The position numbers and the translations under genes were made by a program. The notes under the pieces are model-generated. The model saw only the letters and a list, made by a program, of their open reading frames with translations, made no database searches and was not told the DNA's origin. Shown here one piece after another: positions 1 to 8,477 of a DNA stretch of 64,000 bases. The first letter of the stretch is position 1; the number at the start of each line of letters is the position of its first letter. Source of the DNA: Halorubrum xinjiangense (GTDB lineage Archaea > Halobacteriota > Halobacteria > Halobacteriales > Haloferacaceae); contig NZ_FNBO01000002.1 in the NCBI RefSeq assembly GCF_900102375.1, positions 1 through 64,000 of the forward strand. Reading direction: 5' to 3'.

Positions 1-369
1 AAGGTCAGGTCGGAACGGAGCGATTCCGAACGGCCTTCGGAGGCGGCCTCGCCGCCGCTAATGAGACAATATCCGAAACACCAACACGGTGAACGCGAAT
101 GCCAGAAGCGTTCGTCTGTGCCTGTTGGTCGAGCAAGCCCAAAGATACCTCCAAGTCCGTCGAAGTGTCGGCGACTCCCTGCTGGCAAAAATAACAGGTG
201 GGAGTCAGCGGCATTGAGGATAGGAGTAACGGCGGTTTGGCACCGCCAGTCAGCCACCGTTTCGTGATGGGTTAAACGGGTTCCCGAAGAAGAAATCGGA
301 CTCATGGTTGCGAACCTGAAACTCCCACCGCTCGGGATTCCTCCCCGTTCACGCGGAGGAGGATGTCAA
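1..369 (+). mobile_element. Relict right end of an IS200/IS605 (IS1341-type) element
   Basis: No intact gene is visible in the first 370 bases. Positions 334-369 carry a hairpin (CCTCC.CG at 340-347, TTCA loop, CG.GGAGG at 352-359) followed by AGGAGGATGTCAA, which I recognise from memory as the typical right end of haloarchaeal IS1341-type tnpB elements. The upstream bases show no readable TnpB zinc-ribbon, so the transposase is either outside the window or decayed. In this family the right end also encodes the scaffold of the guide RNA used by TnpB, so an orphan RNA is possible. The assignment rests on the end motif only. Confidence 0.45.
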
Positions 370-393
370 TAGTGGTCGCGAGCGGTGCCGATC

Positions 394-752
394 CTGTTTA
401 TAAGTGGGCAGTCGGTTCGGCGACGAACACCGCCGAAGCCCCAGCCGCTCGTTTATAAATCGTTGCGGACAGATCATTGACGAACACCGCCGAAGCCCCA
501 GCCGCGAGGAGGCGGCACGCTCGCTGCGCTCCTCGTCACTCGCTTCGCTCGTTCCTGCGGTGCTTGCGTCCCCTGCCGCCTCCTCGCGGCTGCTCCTTCG
601 ATTCCCGCCCCCGCACAGCGACCGCACCTCACGCCTCCCCAACCTCGCGGTTCGCGCTCTCCGAGCGCTCACCGCGTCCCTCGCGCGTGCGACTCGCGCC
701 CTGTCGGGCGCTCGTCGGCACGCGCCACCGCACCGCCGCTCGTTTATAAATA
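394..752 (-). repeat. Dispersed structured repeat, copy A
   Basis: This is a non-coding, hairpin-rich element in reverse orientation, homologous to copies at 25968-26370 and 50673-51120. Read on the minus strand it starts at a TTTATAAA box (743-750), then has the conserved GCGCGTGC...GCACGCGC hairpin, a variable hairpin (646-676), the conserved GAGGTTGGGGAGGCGTGAGG core, and a perfect 19-bp inverted repeat (arms 499-517 and 574-592). It ends in two tail units that each begin GCGGCTGGGGCTTCGG and end in a TTATAAA box. The GC-rich frames are open but the pattern of change follows hairpins rather than codons. Function is unknown. Confidence 0.75.
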
Positions 753-768
753 CTCGCGCGGCGGCCAC

Positions 769-778
769 CTATTTATCC
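769..778 (+). promoter_or_regulatory. TATA box for the AlaX-like gene
   Basis: CTATTTATCC lies about 27 bp upstream of the ATG at 800. This is the usual spacing for a leaderless haloarchaeal transcript and supports that start over the upstream in-frame extension through the repeat. Confidence 0.55.
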
Positions 779-799
779 GACCGCCCCCACGACCCGGCA

Positions 800-2116
800 A
801 TGACCGCTTCACGCGCGCCGGCCGAGCCGACGGTCCGGGAGTTCGAAGCGACGGTCGACCGCGTCGACGGCCGCGAGGTCGTCCTCGACGAAACGTACTT
901 TTACCCCGAGTCGGGCGGCCAGCCGGCCGACAGGGGGACGCTCGACGGCCACCTCGTCGACGACGTGGTCGAGCGCGAGGGGGAGGTCGTCCACGCGCTC
1001 GCCCCCGACGCGGCCGTCGACCTCGCACCCGGCGACGAGGTCACGGGACTCGTCGACGACGCGTTCCGCACCTACTGCGCCCGGGCGCACACCGCCTCGC
1101 ACGTGCTGTACGGGGCCGTGCGCCGGATCGCCGAGGACCTCGGCTACGCCGGCTTCGACATCTCCGAGACGAAGGTCCGCGTCGATCTGACCACCGCAGA
1201 GCCGCTGGACGACGGCGACCTCGTCGAACTGGAGCGGCTCGCCAACCGGGCCGTCTGGGACTCGCTGTCCGTCTCGTGGGGCACCCACTCGGCGGAGGCG
1301 GCCCGCGATATCGACGGCATCGCGTTCAACACCAAGACCGAGGAGGGCGCGATGAGCGGCGGCGACGCGGTCCGCGTCGTGACGGTCGGCGGCGGCGCGG
1401 ACGCCGGAGATGGTACGGACGCCGGAGATGGTACGGACGCCGGCGGCGCGGCGGCGGACCCGGACGCCGAGCCCTGGGACGTCGCCGCCTGCGGCGGCAC
1501 CCACGTCGAGAACACCGCGGAGATCGGGCCGATCGCGGTCTTAGAGCGGTCGAACCCCGGCGAGGGCGTGACCCGCGTCGAGTTCGCGGTCGGCCCGACG
1601 GCCATCGACGAACTCGGCGCGGTCCACGCCGCCGCGCTCGACGCCGCGACGACGCTCGACGCGCGCGTCGGCGACCTCCCCGACGCTGTTTCCCGCCTCC
1701 GAGACGAGGCCGACCGGCTGGAGTCGGACCTCCGGGACGCCCGTGAGGAGCTGCTCGCGGCCCGCCTGCGCGACCTCCCGACCGCCGAGGTCGACGGGGC
1801 CCGCTGGGCGATCGGGGCCGTCGACGACGCCGATCCGAACGAACTCCGGGAGCCCGCGACCGAGGCGGTCGGGGGCGATACCGACCTCGACGCCATCGCC
1901 GCGGTCGGGACGGGAGACGCCCCGTTCGTCGTGGTCGCCGCCGCCGAGGGTACGGCCGACGGCGACGCGGCCGGCGCCGAAATCGACGCGGGCGAGGTCG
2001 TGGGCGCGGTCACCGACGAGTTCGGCGGCGGCGGCGGGGGTGGGCCGACGTTCGCGCAGGGCGGCGGCCTCGACGCCGACCCCGAGGCCGTCGCGGCGTG
2101 GCTCCGGGAGCGATGA
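800..2116 (+). CDS. AlaX-L type alanyl-tRNA editing protein with DHHA1 domain
   Basis: The 438-residue protein should hydrolyse mischarged Ser-tRNA(Ala) or Gly-tRNA(Ala) in trans. Residues 10-240 match the AlaRS editing (tRNA_SAD) fold. The zinc ligands are visible as H97-x3-H101 in HTASH and C231-x3-H235 in CGGTH. A coiled region (about 270-320) leads into a C-terminal DHHA1-like domain ending in a glycine run, and the aminoacylation domain of AlaRS is absent. An 18-bp in-frame duplication encodes DAGDGT repeats at about 197-210. The ATG at 800 is chosen because of the TATA box and because upstream codons lie inside a repeat. The stop overlaps the next start (ATGA). Confidence 0.85.
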   Translation: MTASRAPAEPTVREFEATVDRVDGREVVLDETYFYPESGGQPADRGTLDGHLVDDVVEREGEVVHALAPDAAVDLAPGDEVTGLVDDAFRTYCARAHTASHVLYGAVRRIAEDLGYAGFDISETKVRVDLTTAEPLDDGDLVELERLANRAVWDSLSVSWGTHSAEAARDIDGIAFNTKTEEGAMSGGDAVRVVTVGGGADAGDGTDAGDGTDAGGAAADPDAEPWDVAACGGTHVENTAEIGPIAVLERSNPGEGVTRVEFAVGPTAIDELGAVHAAALDAATTLDARVGDLPDAVSRLRDEADRLESDLRDAREELLAARLRDLPTAEVDGARWAIGAVDDADPNELREPATEAVGGDTDLDAIAAVGTGDAPFVVVAAAEGTADGDAAGAEIDAGEVVGAVTDEFGGGGGGGPTFAQGGGLDADPEAVAAWLRER

Positions 2117-3120
2117 CCGGCAAACTGGGTCCCGACGCGCTCGCGACGGCGCTCGCGGCGACCGGCGCGGCCGACCCGGCGGTGACGCAGGGGCCGGCCT
2201 ACGGCGAGGACGCGGCCGCGATCGACCTCGCCGGCGCCGGGGAGACGCTCGTCGTCGCGGCCGACCCGCTGTCGCTGGCCGCGGAGTCGGTCGGAACGCT
2301 AGCGGTCCACGTCGCCTGTAACGACGTCGCCGCGAGCGGCGCCGACCCGCGGTGGCTCACGCACACGCTCTTCCTCCCCGACGACGACCCCGAGCGCCTC
2401 CGGACGGTCGTCGACCAGGTCGACGCGACCGCGCGCGACCTCGGCTGCGCGGTCGTCGGGGGCCACACCGAGGTGCTGGACGCGCTCGACCGCCCGCTCT
2501 GCTCGATGACGGCGCTGGGAACGACGGACCGCTTCGTGTCGAGCGGCGGCGCCAAGCCGGGCGACCGCCTCCTGCTCACCAAGGGGGCGGCGGTCGAGGC
2601 GACCGCGATCCTCGCGACCGACTTCCGCGAGGAGTGCCGCGAGGCGGGCGTCCCGGCCGCGACGCTCGACGCCGCCGCCGAGTTCCTCGAGGAGGTGAGC
2701 GTCGTCCCCGACGCGGCCGCGGTCCGCGACGCCGCGACCGCGCTCCACGACCCGACCGAGGGCGGCGTCGCGACCGCGCTCGTCGAGATGGCGACGGCGA
2801 GCGAGGCCGCCTTCGCCGTCGAGCGCGACGCGGTCCCGGTCCGTCCCGAGACGCGCGCCTGCTGTGACGCCCTCGGCGTCGACCCGCTCGCGACGTTCGG
2901 TTCCGGCGCGCTGCTGGCGGCCGTCCCGCCGGAGCGGGTCGGGGACGTGCTCGGCGCCCTCGACGCGGCCGGGATCGAGGGGGCGGAGATCGGCGTCGTC
3001 GAGTCCATGGAGGGCGACGAGGGGAAGAGAGGGACCGTGCGCCTCGGCGACGAGACGCTCGCGGAGCCGCCCCAGGACGAGCTGTACCCCCTGTGGGAGG
3101 CGCGCGAGGCGGAGGAGTAA
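2113..3120 (+). CDS. AIR synthase / HypE-like ATP-binding protein
   Basis: The 335-residue protein belongs to the PurM/HypE/ThiL/SelD superfamily, which forms ATP-dependent acyl-phosphate or related intermediates. Visible hallmarks are an N-terminal GEDAAAID segment, the ACNDVAASGADPRW stretch that binds metal-ATP, the VVGGHTEV segment and a DPTEGGVATAL segment late in the protein. Haloarchaea usually lack NiFe hydrogenase, so a true HypE role is unlikely and the substrate is unknown. Its ATG overlaps the AlaX-like stop by four bases, indicating translational coupling. A GTG at 2098 is an alternative start. Confidence 0.75.
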   Translation: MTGKLGPDALATALAATGAADPAVTQGPAYGEDAAAIDLAGAGETLVVAADPLSLAAESVGTLAVHVACNDVAASGADPRWLTHTLFLPDDDPERLRTVVDQVDATARDLGCAVVGGHTEVLDALDRPLCSMTALGTTDRFVSSGGAKPGDRLLLTKGAAVEATAILATDFREECREAGVPAATLDAAAEFLEEVSVVPDAAAVRDAATALHDPTEGGVATALVEMATASEAAFAVERDAVPVRPETRACCDALGVDPLATFGSGALLAAVPPERVGDVLGALDAAGIEGAEIGVVESMEGDEGKRGTVRLGDETLAEPPQDELYPLWEAREAEE

Positions 3121-3152
3121 GGCGGGTCGACGCCGCGAGCCCCTTCCGATCG

Positions 3153-3170
3153 CTCACCTTTTTCGGTGAG
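3153..3170 (+). terminator. Hairpin with T-run between genes
   Basis: CTCACC (3153-3158), a TTTTTC loop and GGTGAG (3165-3170) form a perfect 6-bp stem. The T-run may terminate the upstream pair or act as a TATA-like element for the acyl-CoA dehydrogenase starting at 3188. Confidence 0.35.
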
Positions 3171-3187
3171 GGTCCGAAGGCGGTGAC

Positions 3188-4378
3188 ATGACCGGAGCAC
3201 GCGTCGGGTCGGCGCTCACCGACGAACAGGCGGCGGTCCGCGACCTCGTCCGCGAGTTCGCGGCCGAGGAGGTCCGGCCGACCGCGGCCGTGGCCGATGA
3301 GACGGAGACGTTCCCGGAAGACGTGTGGGACGGGCTGGCAGAACTCGGCCTGACGGGGCTGACGGTCCCCGAGGAGTACAGCGGGTTCGGCGCCGACGAG
3401 ACGACCTACGCGGTCGCCAACGAGGCGCTGGCGCACGGGTCGCTCGCGGTCGCGACCGCCCTCTCCGTCCACTGCCTCGCGACCTCCTGTATCGCCGAGT
3501 TCGGCACGGAGTCGCAGCGCGAGGCGTGGCTCCCGGAGATGGCGGAGACGGGTCGGCCGGTCGGGATGTTCTGTCTCTCCGAGCCGCACGCGGGCTCGAA
3601 CCCCGCGGAGATGTCGACGACCGCGACCTACGACGCCGAGGCCGACGAGTACGTCCTCAACGGCGAGAAGCAGTGGATCACGAACGGGCAACGCGGCGGC
3701 GTGGCGATCGTCTTCGCGAAGGTCGACGGCGGGGAGACCGACCGCGACGACGCGCACGCTACCGGCGACGACGCGATCACCCAGTTTCTCGTCCCGGCCG
3801 ACACCGCGGGCTTCGAGGTCGGCAAGAAGGAGGAGAAGCTCGGACTGCGCGCCTCGGACACGACCGGGATCACGTTCGACGACTGCCGGATCCCCGCCGA
3901 GAACCGGCTGACAGAGCCGGGGAGGGGGCTCTCGGCGGCCTTCCGGACGCTCACCGAGGGGCGGATCGGCATCGCGGCGCAGGCGGTCGGCGTCGCGCAG
4001 GCCGCGCTCGACGAGGCGACGTCGTACGCCGAGGAGCGCGAGCAGTTCGACCGCCCGATCGGCGACATCCAGACGATCCGGCACAAGCTCGCGGAGATGT
4101 CGACCGACGTGTCGGCCGCGCGGCTGCTCGTCCGCGAGGCGTGTCGGCAGGCGGAGGCGGGCGAGGACTACCGCGTCGCCGCCTCGAAGGCGAAGTACCG
4201 CGCCAGCGAGGCCGCGATGTCCGTGACGAACGAGGCGGTCCAGATCCACGGCGGCTACGGCTACACGACCGAGTTCGACGTCGAGCGGCTCTACCGCGAC
4301 GCGAAGATCACGGAGATCTACGAGGGGACGACAGAGGTCCAGAAGACGATCATCGCCCGGGGGGTGTTCGGCGAGTGA
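3188..4378 (+). CDS. Acyl-CoA dehydrogenase
   Basis: The 396-residue FAD flavoprotein catalyses alpha,beta-dehydrogenation of acyl-CoA. The length and domain order (N-terminal helical, middle beta barrel, C-terminal helical) are standard. Landmarks are FCLSEPHAGSN and KQWITNG in the middle domain, EEREQFDRPIG in the C-terminal domain, and the QIHGGYGYT...YRDAKITEIYEGTTE signature near the end, whose IYEGT glutamate is the usual catalytic base in this family. It is followed by an overlapping HAD-phosphatase gene. Chain-length specificity cannot be read from the sequence. Confidence 0.92.
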   Translation: MTGARVGSALTDEQAAVRDLVREFAAEEVRPTAAVADETETFPEDVWDGLAELGLTGLTVPEEYSGFGADETTYAVANEALAHGSLAVATALSVHCLATSCIAEFGTESQREAWLPEMAETGRPVGMFCLSEPHAGSNPAEMSTTATYDAEADEYVLNGEKQWITNGQRGGVAIVFAKVDGGETDRDDAHATGDDAITQFLVPADTAGFEVGKKEEKLGLRASDTTGITFDDCRIPAENRLTEPGRGLSAAFRTLTEGRIGIAAQAVGVAQAALDEATSYAEEREQFDRPIGDIQTIRHKLAEMSTDVSAARLLVREACRQAEAGEDYRVAASKAKYRASEAAMSVTNEAVQIHGGYGYTTEFDVERLYRDAKITEIYEGTTEVQKTIIARGVFGE

Positions 4379-4968
4379 CCGCCCGCGGTCCCGCTCGCCC
4401 CGCCGGCTACGACGCGGTCGTCTACGACCTCGACGGCACCCTCGTCGAGCTCGCGGTCGACTGGGACGCGGTCGCGGACGCGGTCCTCGACGTGTACGCC
4501 GAGCGCGCGCTCATCCCGCCGACCGAGGAGCTGTGGGGGCTCCTCGGCGCGGCCGACGACTACGGGATCCGCGACGAGGTCGAGGAGGCGATCGCGCTCC
4601 ACGAGCGCCCCGGCGCCCGTGAGTCGACCCGGCTCCCGCTCGGGGACCGGCTCGCCGGCGGGACCGCGGACCACGGGGACGCCGGCTCGCGTCCCCCCGC
4701 CGGGGTCTGCTCGCTCAACTGCGAGGAGGCGTGTCGGATCGCGGTCGAGACCCACGGGCTCGGCGACGCGCTCGTCTCGGACGCGATCGTCGGCCGAGAC
4801 ACGGTCGAGAGCCACAAGCCGGACCCGGGATCACTGCTCGCGGCGATCGATCGGCTCGGCGCCGCCCCCGAGGACGCGCTGTTCGTCGGCGATTCGCGGA
4901 GCGACGCGGTCGCCGCCGAGCGCGGCGGCGTCGACTTCGCGTGGGTCTCGGACCTGCTCGCCGAGTAG
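4375..4968 (+). CDS. HAD-superfamily hydrolase
   Basis: The 197-residue protein has the HAD motifs in order: YDLDGT (nucleophile Asp, motif I) near residue 20, a CSLN segment (motif II), SHKPDPG with the motif III lysine, and FVGDSRSD (motif IV acidic pair). It is likely a phosphatase of the phosphoglycolate phosphatase-like group with a small cap. The GTG at 4375 overlaps the preceding TGA and gives the compact start. The much longer in-frame extension across the acyl-CoA dehydrogenase gene is not real. The substrate is unknown. Confidence 0.8.
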   Translation: MTARGPARPAGYDAVVYDLDGTLVELAVDWDAVADAVLDVYAERALIPPTEELWGLLGAADDYGIRDEVEEAIALHERPGARESTRLPLGDRLAGGTADHGDAGSRPPAGVCSLNCEEACRIAVETHGLGDALVSDAIVGRDTVESHKPDPGSLLAAIDRLGAAPEDALFVGDSRSDAVAAERGGVDFAWVSDLLAE

Positions 4969-4998
4969 CGACCGCCGGGGAGTCGTCCCCGCGCGCGG

Positions 4999-5409
4999 TC
5001 AGTCCGTCCGCTCCGTCTCGTCGGTCGTCGGTTCAGCCCGCTCGCCGGTCGTCGGTTCAGCCCGCTCGCCGGTCGTCGGTTCAGCCCGCTCGCCGGTCGT
5101 CGGTTCAGCCCGCTCGTCCGTCGCCTCGGCGCTGGCCCCGCCGACCCCTCCGGCGGTGTCCTCGTCGCTCCCGCCGTCGCCGGCTTCGGTCCGCCTCGCG
5201 TACAGCGCGACGGCGACCGCGGTGACGAACCAGATGGGCGCGCCCACCCGGACCGCGAACGCGGCGCGCGCGCCCCACGACTCCAGCGTCACGAGCGTCG
5301 ACAGCAGGGCCGCGACGGGGGCGCCGACGATGATGGTGACGACGAACGTCGTCTGCATCACCCACGCGTAGTCGACCCCCTCGTACTCGGCCCGCTCGAC
5401 TGGTTGCAC
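4999..5409 (-). CDS. Small haloarchaeal membrane protein with repeated acidic tail
   Basis: The protein of about 136 residues has an EGVDYAWVMQTTFVVTI beginning reminiscent of the haloarchaeal DUF5822 family, as recalled from memory. Two predicted membrane segments (about residues 16-38 and 54-74) are followed by a charged tail. The tail contains four near-identical octapeptides ERAEPTTG, encoded by a 24-bp tandem repeat. I chose the GTG at 5409 because the conserved-looking part begins there. The ATG at 5436 is the alternative. It converges on the HAD gene. Confidence 0.6.
   Translation of the reverse strand: MQPVERAEYEGVDYAWVMQTTFVVTIIVGAPVAALLSTLVTLESWGARAAFAVRVGAPIWFVTAVAVALYARRTEAGDGGSDEDTAGGVGGASAEATDERAEPTTGERAEPTTGERAEPTTGERAEPTTDETERTD
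5023..5118. repeat. 24-bp tandem repeat (four units) inside a coding tail
   Basis: The unit GGTCGTCGGTTCAGCCCGCT plus CGCC repeats four times, the last imperfectly, in frame in the minus-strand gene. It encodes an acidic octapeptide. Copy number is likely to vary between strains. Confidence 0.9.
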
Positions 5410-5543
5410 GCGACGAACTCCGCGGCGGAGCGGCAAATCGGTGGCGGTCGGCCGCGGTGGTGGTGGGGTCGTGGCGAGCGCGTCGCCGCGTTCGCTTTCC
5501 GGTTCCCGACGATTTTACGGCGTCGCGCGGGTGACTCCGAGGC

Positions 5544-6350
5544 ATGACCACGACGCGGGGACTGCGGGAGGGAGACGACCCGATCACGATGCTCACCGCC
5601 TACGACGCCCCGACGGCGGCGGTCGTCGACGAGGCGGGGATCGACGTCGTCCTCGTCGGCGACAGCATGGGCAACGCCGCCTTAGGCTACGACTCCACGC
5701 TCCCCGTCACGTTCGACGAGGTGGCGAGCCGGACCGCGGCGGTCGCGCGCGCGACCGAGGACGCCCTCGTCGTCGCCGACATGCCGTTCCTCTCGTTCGG
5801 CGTCGACGAGGCCGAGTCGGTGCGCAACGCGGGCCGACTGCTGAAGGAGGCGAACGCGGACGCGGTGAAGATCGAGAGCGGTCCACACACCGTCGAGACC
5901 ACGCGCCGCATGACGGAGGTCGGCATCCCGGTGATGGCGCACCTCGGCTTGACCCCTCAGCACGTCAACCGCCTTGGCGGCTACACCCGGCAGGGGACCG
6001 AGCAGGAGGCGGCCGAGGAGATAATCGACCTCGCGGGCGACCACGCCGACGCCGGGGCGTTCGCGCTCGTGTTGGAACACGTCCCCGCGAACCTCGCGGG
6101 CGCGGTGACCGAGGCACTCGAGGTCCCGACAATCGGCATCGGCGCGGGCCCAGACTGCGACGGGCAGGTGCTGGTGATCAACGACGCGGTCGGCCTCGGC
6201 GAGTGGTCGCCGCCGTTCGCGAGGCGGTTCGGGAACGTGCGGTCGGAGATGGTCGACGCCGTCGAAGCGTATAAGGAGGCCGTGACGACCGGCGAGTTCC
6301 CGGCCGAGGAGCACTCGCACGTCGAAGAAGAGCTAGAGGACCTGTACTGA
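5544..6350 (+). CDS. panB: 3-methyl-2-oxobutanoate hydroxymethyltransferase (ketopantoate synthesis)
   Basis: The 268-residue PanB transfers a hydroxymethyl group from methylene-tetrahydrofolate (or the archaeal equivalent) to 2-oxoisovalerate, forming ketopantoate for coenzyme A synthesis. Signature segments are ITMLTAYDAP, VVLVGDSMGN (metal-binding aspartate), DMPFLSF, AVKIESG, PVMAHLGLTPQ and EHVPANLA. Full length for the family. A TTTTAC TATA-like element at about 5512-5517 precedes the ATG by roughly 27 bp. Confidence 0.95.
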   Translation: MTTTRGLREGDDPITMLTAYDAPTAAVVDEAGIDVVLVGDSMGNAALGYDSTLPVTFDEVASRTAAVARATEDALVVADMPFLSFGVDEAESVRNAGRLLKEANADAVKIESGPHTVETTRRMTEVGIPVMAHLGLTPQHVNRLGGYTRQGTEQEAAEEIIDLAGDHADAGAFALVLEHVPANLAGAVTEALEVPTIGIGAGPDCDGQVLVINDAVGLGEWSPPFARRFGNVRSEMVDAVEAYKEAVTTGEFPAEEHSHVEEELEDLY

Positions 6351-6388
6351 GCCGCGATCCGCCTGTTGTCGCACCGAAATCCGGTCGC

Positions 6389-7264
6389 TCAGACCGGGAC
6401 GAACTCGAGCACCGCCGGCATCGCGTCCGGACCGACCTGCGTGACGGTGACGTAGAGGACGGTGAAGATCACGGCGTTGTGGAGGCCGTGGAGCAGCGCG
6501 GGGACGACGAGGTTCTCCGTGTACTCGTACACCGCGCCGAAGACGAGGCTCGGCACGAAGAGGATGGAGACGGTCGTGAGCCGCGCGGAGAGCCCGCCCG
6601 TCAGCGCCATCACGTGGATGGTCGCGAAGATGGCGGCCGAGAGCACGATCGACGGGGCCGCCGGCAGCGACTCGCGGAGCCGCCCCTGGACGACGCCGCG
6701 GTAGAGGATCTCCTCGCAGGGGCCGATGACGAGGAACGAGGCCGCGATGAAAAGCGGGATGATCGTCGGGTTCCCCATCGCCAGCTCCGCGCTCTGGTTC
6801 GCGGCCGTCTCCGTCCCGAGCAGCTGGACGATCGTCGAGACCACGAGGATCAGGATCAAGATGACGACCCAGCTGCCGAGGACGATCCCGATCTCCTTGA
6901 GGCTCGGCACTCGGACGCCGAGGTACGAGACGATCCCCTCCCGGTCGAAGCCGCGCCACGCGAGGTAGCCCACCGCGAGCCCGCCGAACGCGACGTACTG
7001 CCCGAAGACGAGCGTGAGGACTACGCTCGCGACCAGGGAGAGCCCGCCGGTCAGCGAGTCGATCGCGAAGACGGCCACGCCGCTCGCGAGCGCGATGACC
7101 GGGCCGAGGACGCCGAGGAGCAGCGCGGTCGCGACCGCGATACCGGGCGACCCGCCGGTCCGTTCGGGGCCGCCGGCGTCGTCGACGGCGTCCGGGCCGA
7201 CGTCGTCGAACTCCTCGGAGACGCCCCCGTCCGAGACCGGATCGCCGCTGGAGGGATCTGTCAT
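6389..7264 (-). CDS. CPBP-family intramembrane glutamic protease (CAAX protease-like)
   Basis: The 291-residue membrane protein has about eight hydrophobic segments after an acidic N-terminal 40 residues. The Abi/CPBP motifs are present: EEILYRG with the two glutamates and arginine, an FATIH segment with the second conserved histidine, and LLHGLHNA near the C-terminus. Members cleave prenylated or other membrane peptides, but the substrate here is unknown. It converges with panB and is followed on the same strand by a Nudix gene upstream. Confidence 0.88.
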   Translation of the reverse strand: MTDPSSGDPVSDGGVSEEFDDVGPDAVDDAGGPERTGGSPGIAVATALLLGVLGPVIALASGVAVFAIDSLTGGLSLVASVVLTLVFGQYVAFGGLAVGYLAWRGFDREGIVSYLGVRVPSLKEIGIVLGSWVVILILILVVSTIVQLLGTETAANQSAELAMGNPTIIPLFIAASFLVIGPCEEILYRGVVQGRLRESLPAAPSIVLSAAIFATIHVMALTGGLSARLTTVSILFVPSLVFGAVYEYTENLVVPALLHGLHNAVIFTVLYVTVTQVGPDAMPAVLEFVPV

Positions 7265-7346
7265 TGCCGCGCGTAGGCACCGCCCGGCAAAATGGTTGTC
7301 CGTGTCGGAAGCCGCGCGGACCGTCTCGCCGGCGCGCGGGCCGCGG

Positions 7347-7937
7347 TCACCGGTGGAGCAGCTCGTACCACAGCACCGCGGTGACCGCCCGCCCGTCGCG
7401 CAGCTCGTCGTCGACGACCGCGGCGAGCAGGTCGTCGTACGGCATCGTCTCGACCGCGATCGACTCGTTGTGGTCCAGCTCGCGCTCGGCCGTCGGCTCG
7501 CAGCCGGTCGCCAGCACGTGGTGGTGGACCGCGTTCGCCATCCCGTTCGTCGGCTCGACGGTCGTCAGCCGCTCGAAGGCGTCGGCCTCGTACCCCGTCT
7601 CCTCGGCGAGCTCGCGGGCCGCCGCGCGCTCGATCGCGTCGTCGGTCGCTCCGCCCTCCGCGTTCCCCGCCCGCTCGTCTTCCGGCTCCATCGTCCCCGC
7701 CGGGATCCCGCGGTTCACCCGGCCGACGGCCTGCCGCCACTCGTCGATGACGACGATGTCGCCGTCGGGCGTCAGCGGGAGCACCACGACCGCCGGCGGC
7801 TCGTCGACGTAGTGGAACCCGTCCGTCTCGCCGTCCGGGAACCGCACCTCGTCCCGGCGCACGTCGAAGCCGGGACAGCGGTAGTCGATATCGGTGTCGA
7901 GCGTCTCCCACGCGAGGTCGGGGGCTGAATCGTCCAT
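7347..7937 (-). CDS. Nudix hydrolase (ADP-ribose pyrophosphatase-like)
   Basis: The 196-residue protein has a central Nudix box ending in RELAEETGY (the REUxEExGU motif). It is preceded by an insertion rich in acidic residues between the GIPAGTMEPE strand and the box, and followed by a PTNGMANAVHHH segment. The fold resembles ADP-ribose pyrophosphatases, which hydrolyse ADP-ribose to AMP and ribose 5-phosphate, but specificity is not determined. Starts at an ATG. Confidence 0.85.
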   Translation of the reverse strand: MDDSAPDLAWETLDTDIDYRCPGFDVRRDEVRFPDGETDGFHYVDEPPAVVVLPLTPDGDIVVIDEWRQAVGRVNRGIPAGTMEPEDERAGNAEGGATDDAIERAAARELAEETGYEADAFERLTTVEPTNGMANAVHHHVLATGCEPTAERELDHNESIAVETMPYDDLLAAVVDDELRDGRAVTAVLWYELLHR

Positions 7938-7994
7938 GGGTCGCGGTCGTCGCTCGGCGCGTAAATACCCGCCCGTCGCTCGTCCGGGGGCGGG

Positions 7995-8429
7995 CTACGC
8001 GGCTCGGAGGCGCTCGACGGCGAGACGGCCGACCGTCCCGACGACCCACGCGATCGTCCCCAACGCGAGGGCCTCGACGCCGACGAAGACGAGCCCGTCG
8101 AGTTCGACGAGCGCGGCGACGCGCTCGCCGAGGGGCCGTCCCGGGAGACCCAGCAGGTAGTGGTCGGCGCTGCTCCCGAGCAGCGCCCCGTAGACGGCCG
8201 CCCACGCGAGCGCGACCCCGGCCCCTCGATAGGCGATGACCCCGGTCGCGAGGAGGCCGAGGGCCGCGGCGTCGACCGCGAGGAACACGACCCCGCCGGC
8301 GTGCGCGAAGACGCCCACCCCGTAGGCGGCGAAGGAGACGAGAAAGAGGAGCGGCGGCACGAGGAGTCGATGCCGACGCGGCGGGCCGTCCGGCTCCGAG
8401 CCGAGGAGGACGCGGCGAGCGAGGGACAT
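7995..8429 (-). CDS. Hypothetical four-helix membrane protein
   Basis: The 144-residue protein has four predicted membrane segments (about 22-44, 46-66, 70-88 and 108-132) and a basic N-terminus of twenty residues with LLGSEPDGPPRRHR. I do not recognise the family. It lies between a Nudix gene and dinB, all on the same strand but with gaps of 50 bp or more. Confidence 0.6.
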   Translation of the reverse strand: MSLARRVLLGSEPDGPPRRHRLLVPPLLFLVSFAAYGVGVFAHAGGVVFLAVDAAALGLLATGVIAYRGAGVALAWAAVYGALLGSSADHYLLGLPGRPLGERVAALVELDGLVFVGVEALALGTIAWVVGTVGRLAVERLRAA

Positions 8430-8477
8430 GGGCCGAATCGTTCCGAGCGCATCATAAATCCACGCGCCGGGTGCGGC

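Noticed and set aside
404-800. In-frame extension of the AlaX-like gene upstream to 404
   Set aside because: It runs through repeat copy A, including its tail boxes and hairpins, and the TATA box at 769-778 supports the ATG at 800.
2113-3120. True hydrogenase maturation HypE
   Set aside because: No other hyp genes nearby and the C-terminus lacks the HypE cysteine end; AIR-synthase-like naming is safer.
2576-4249. Long minus-strand frame opposite acyl-CoA dehydrogenase
   Set aside because: No recognisable domain, Arg/Asp/Leu-rich shadow composition, and the plus strand encodes two clear families.
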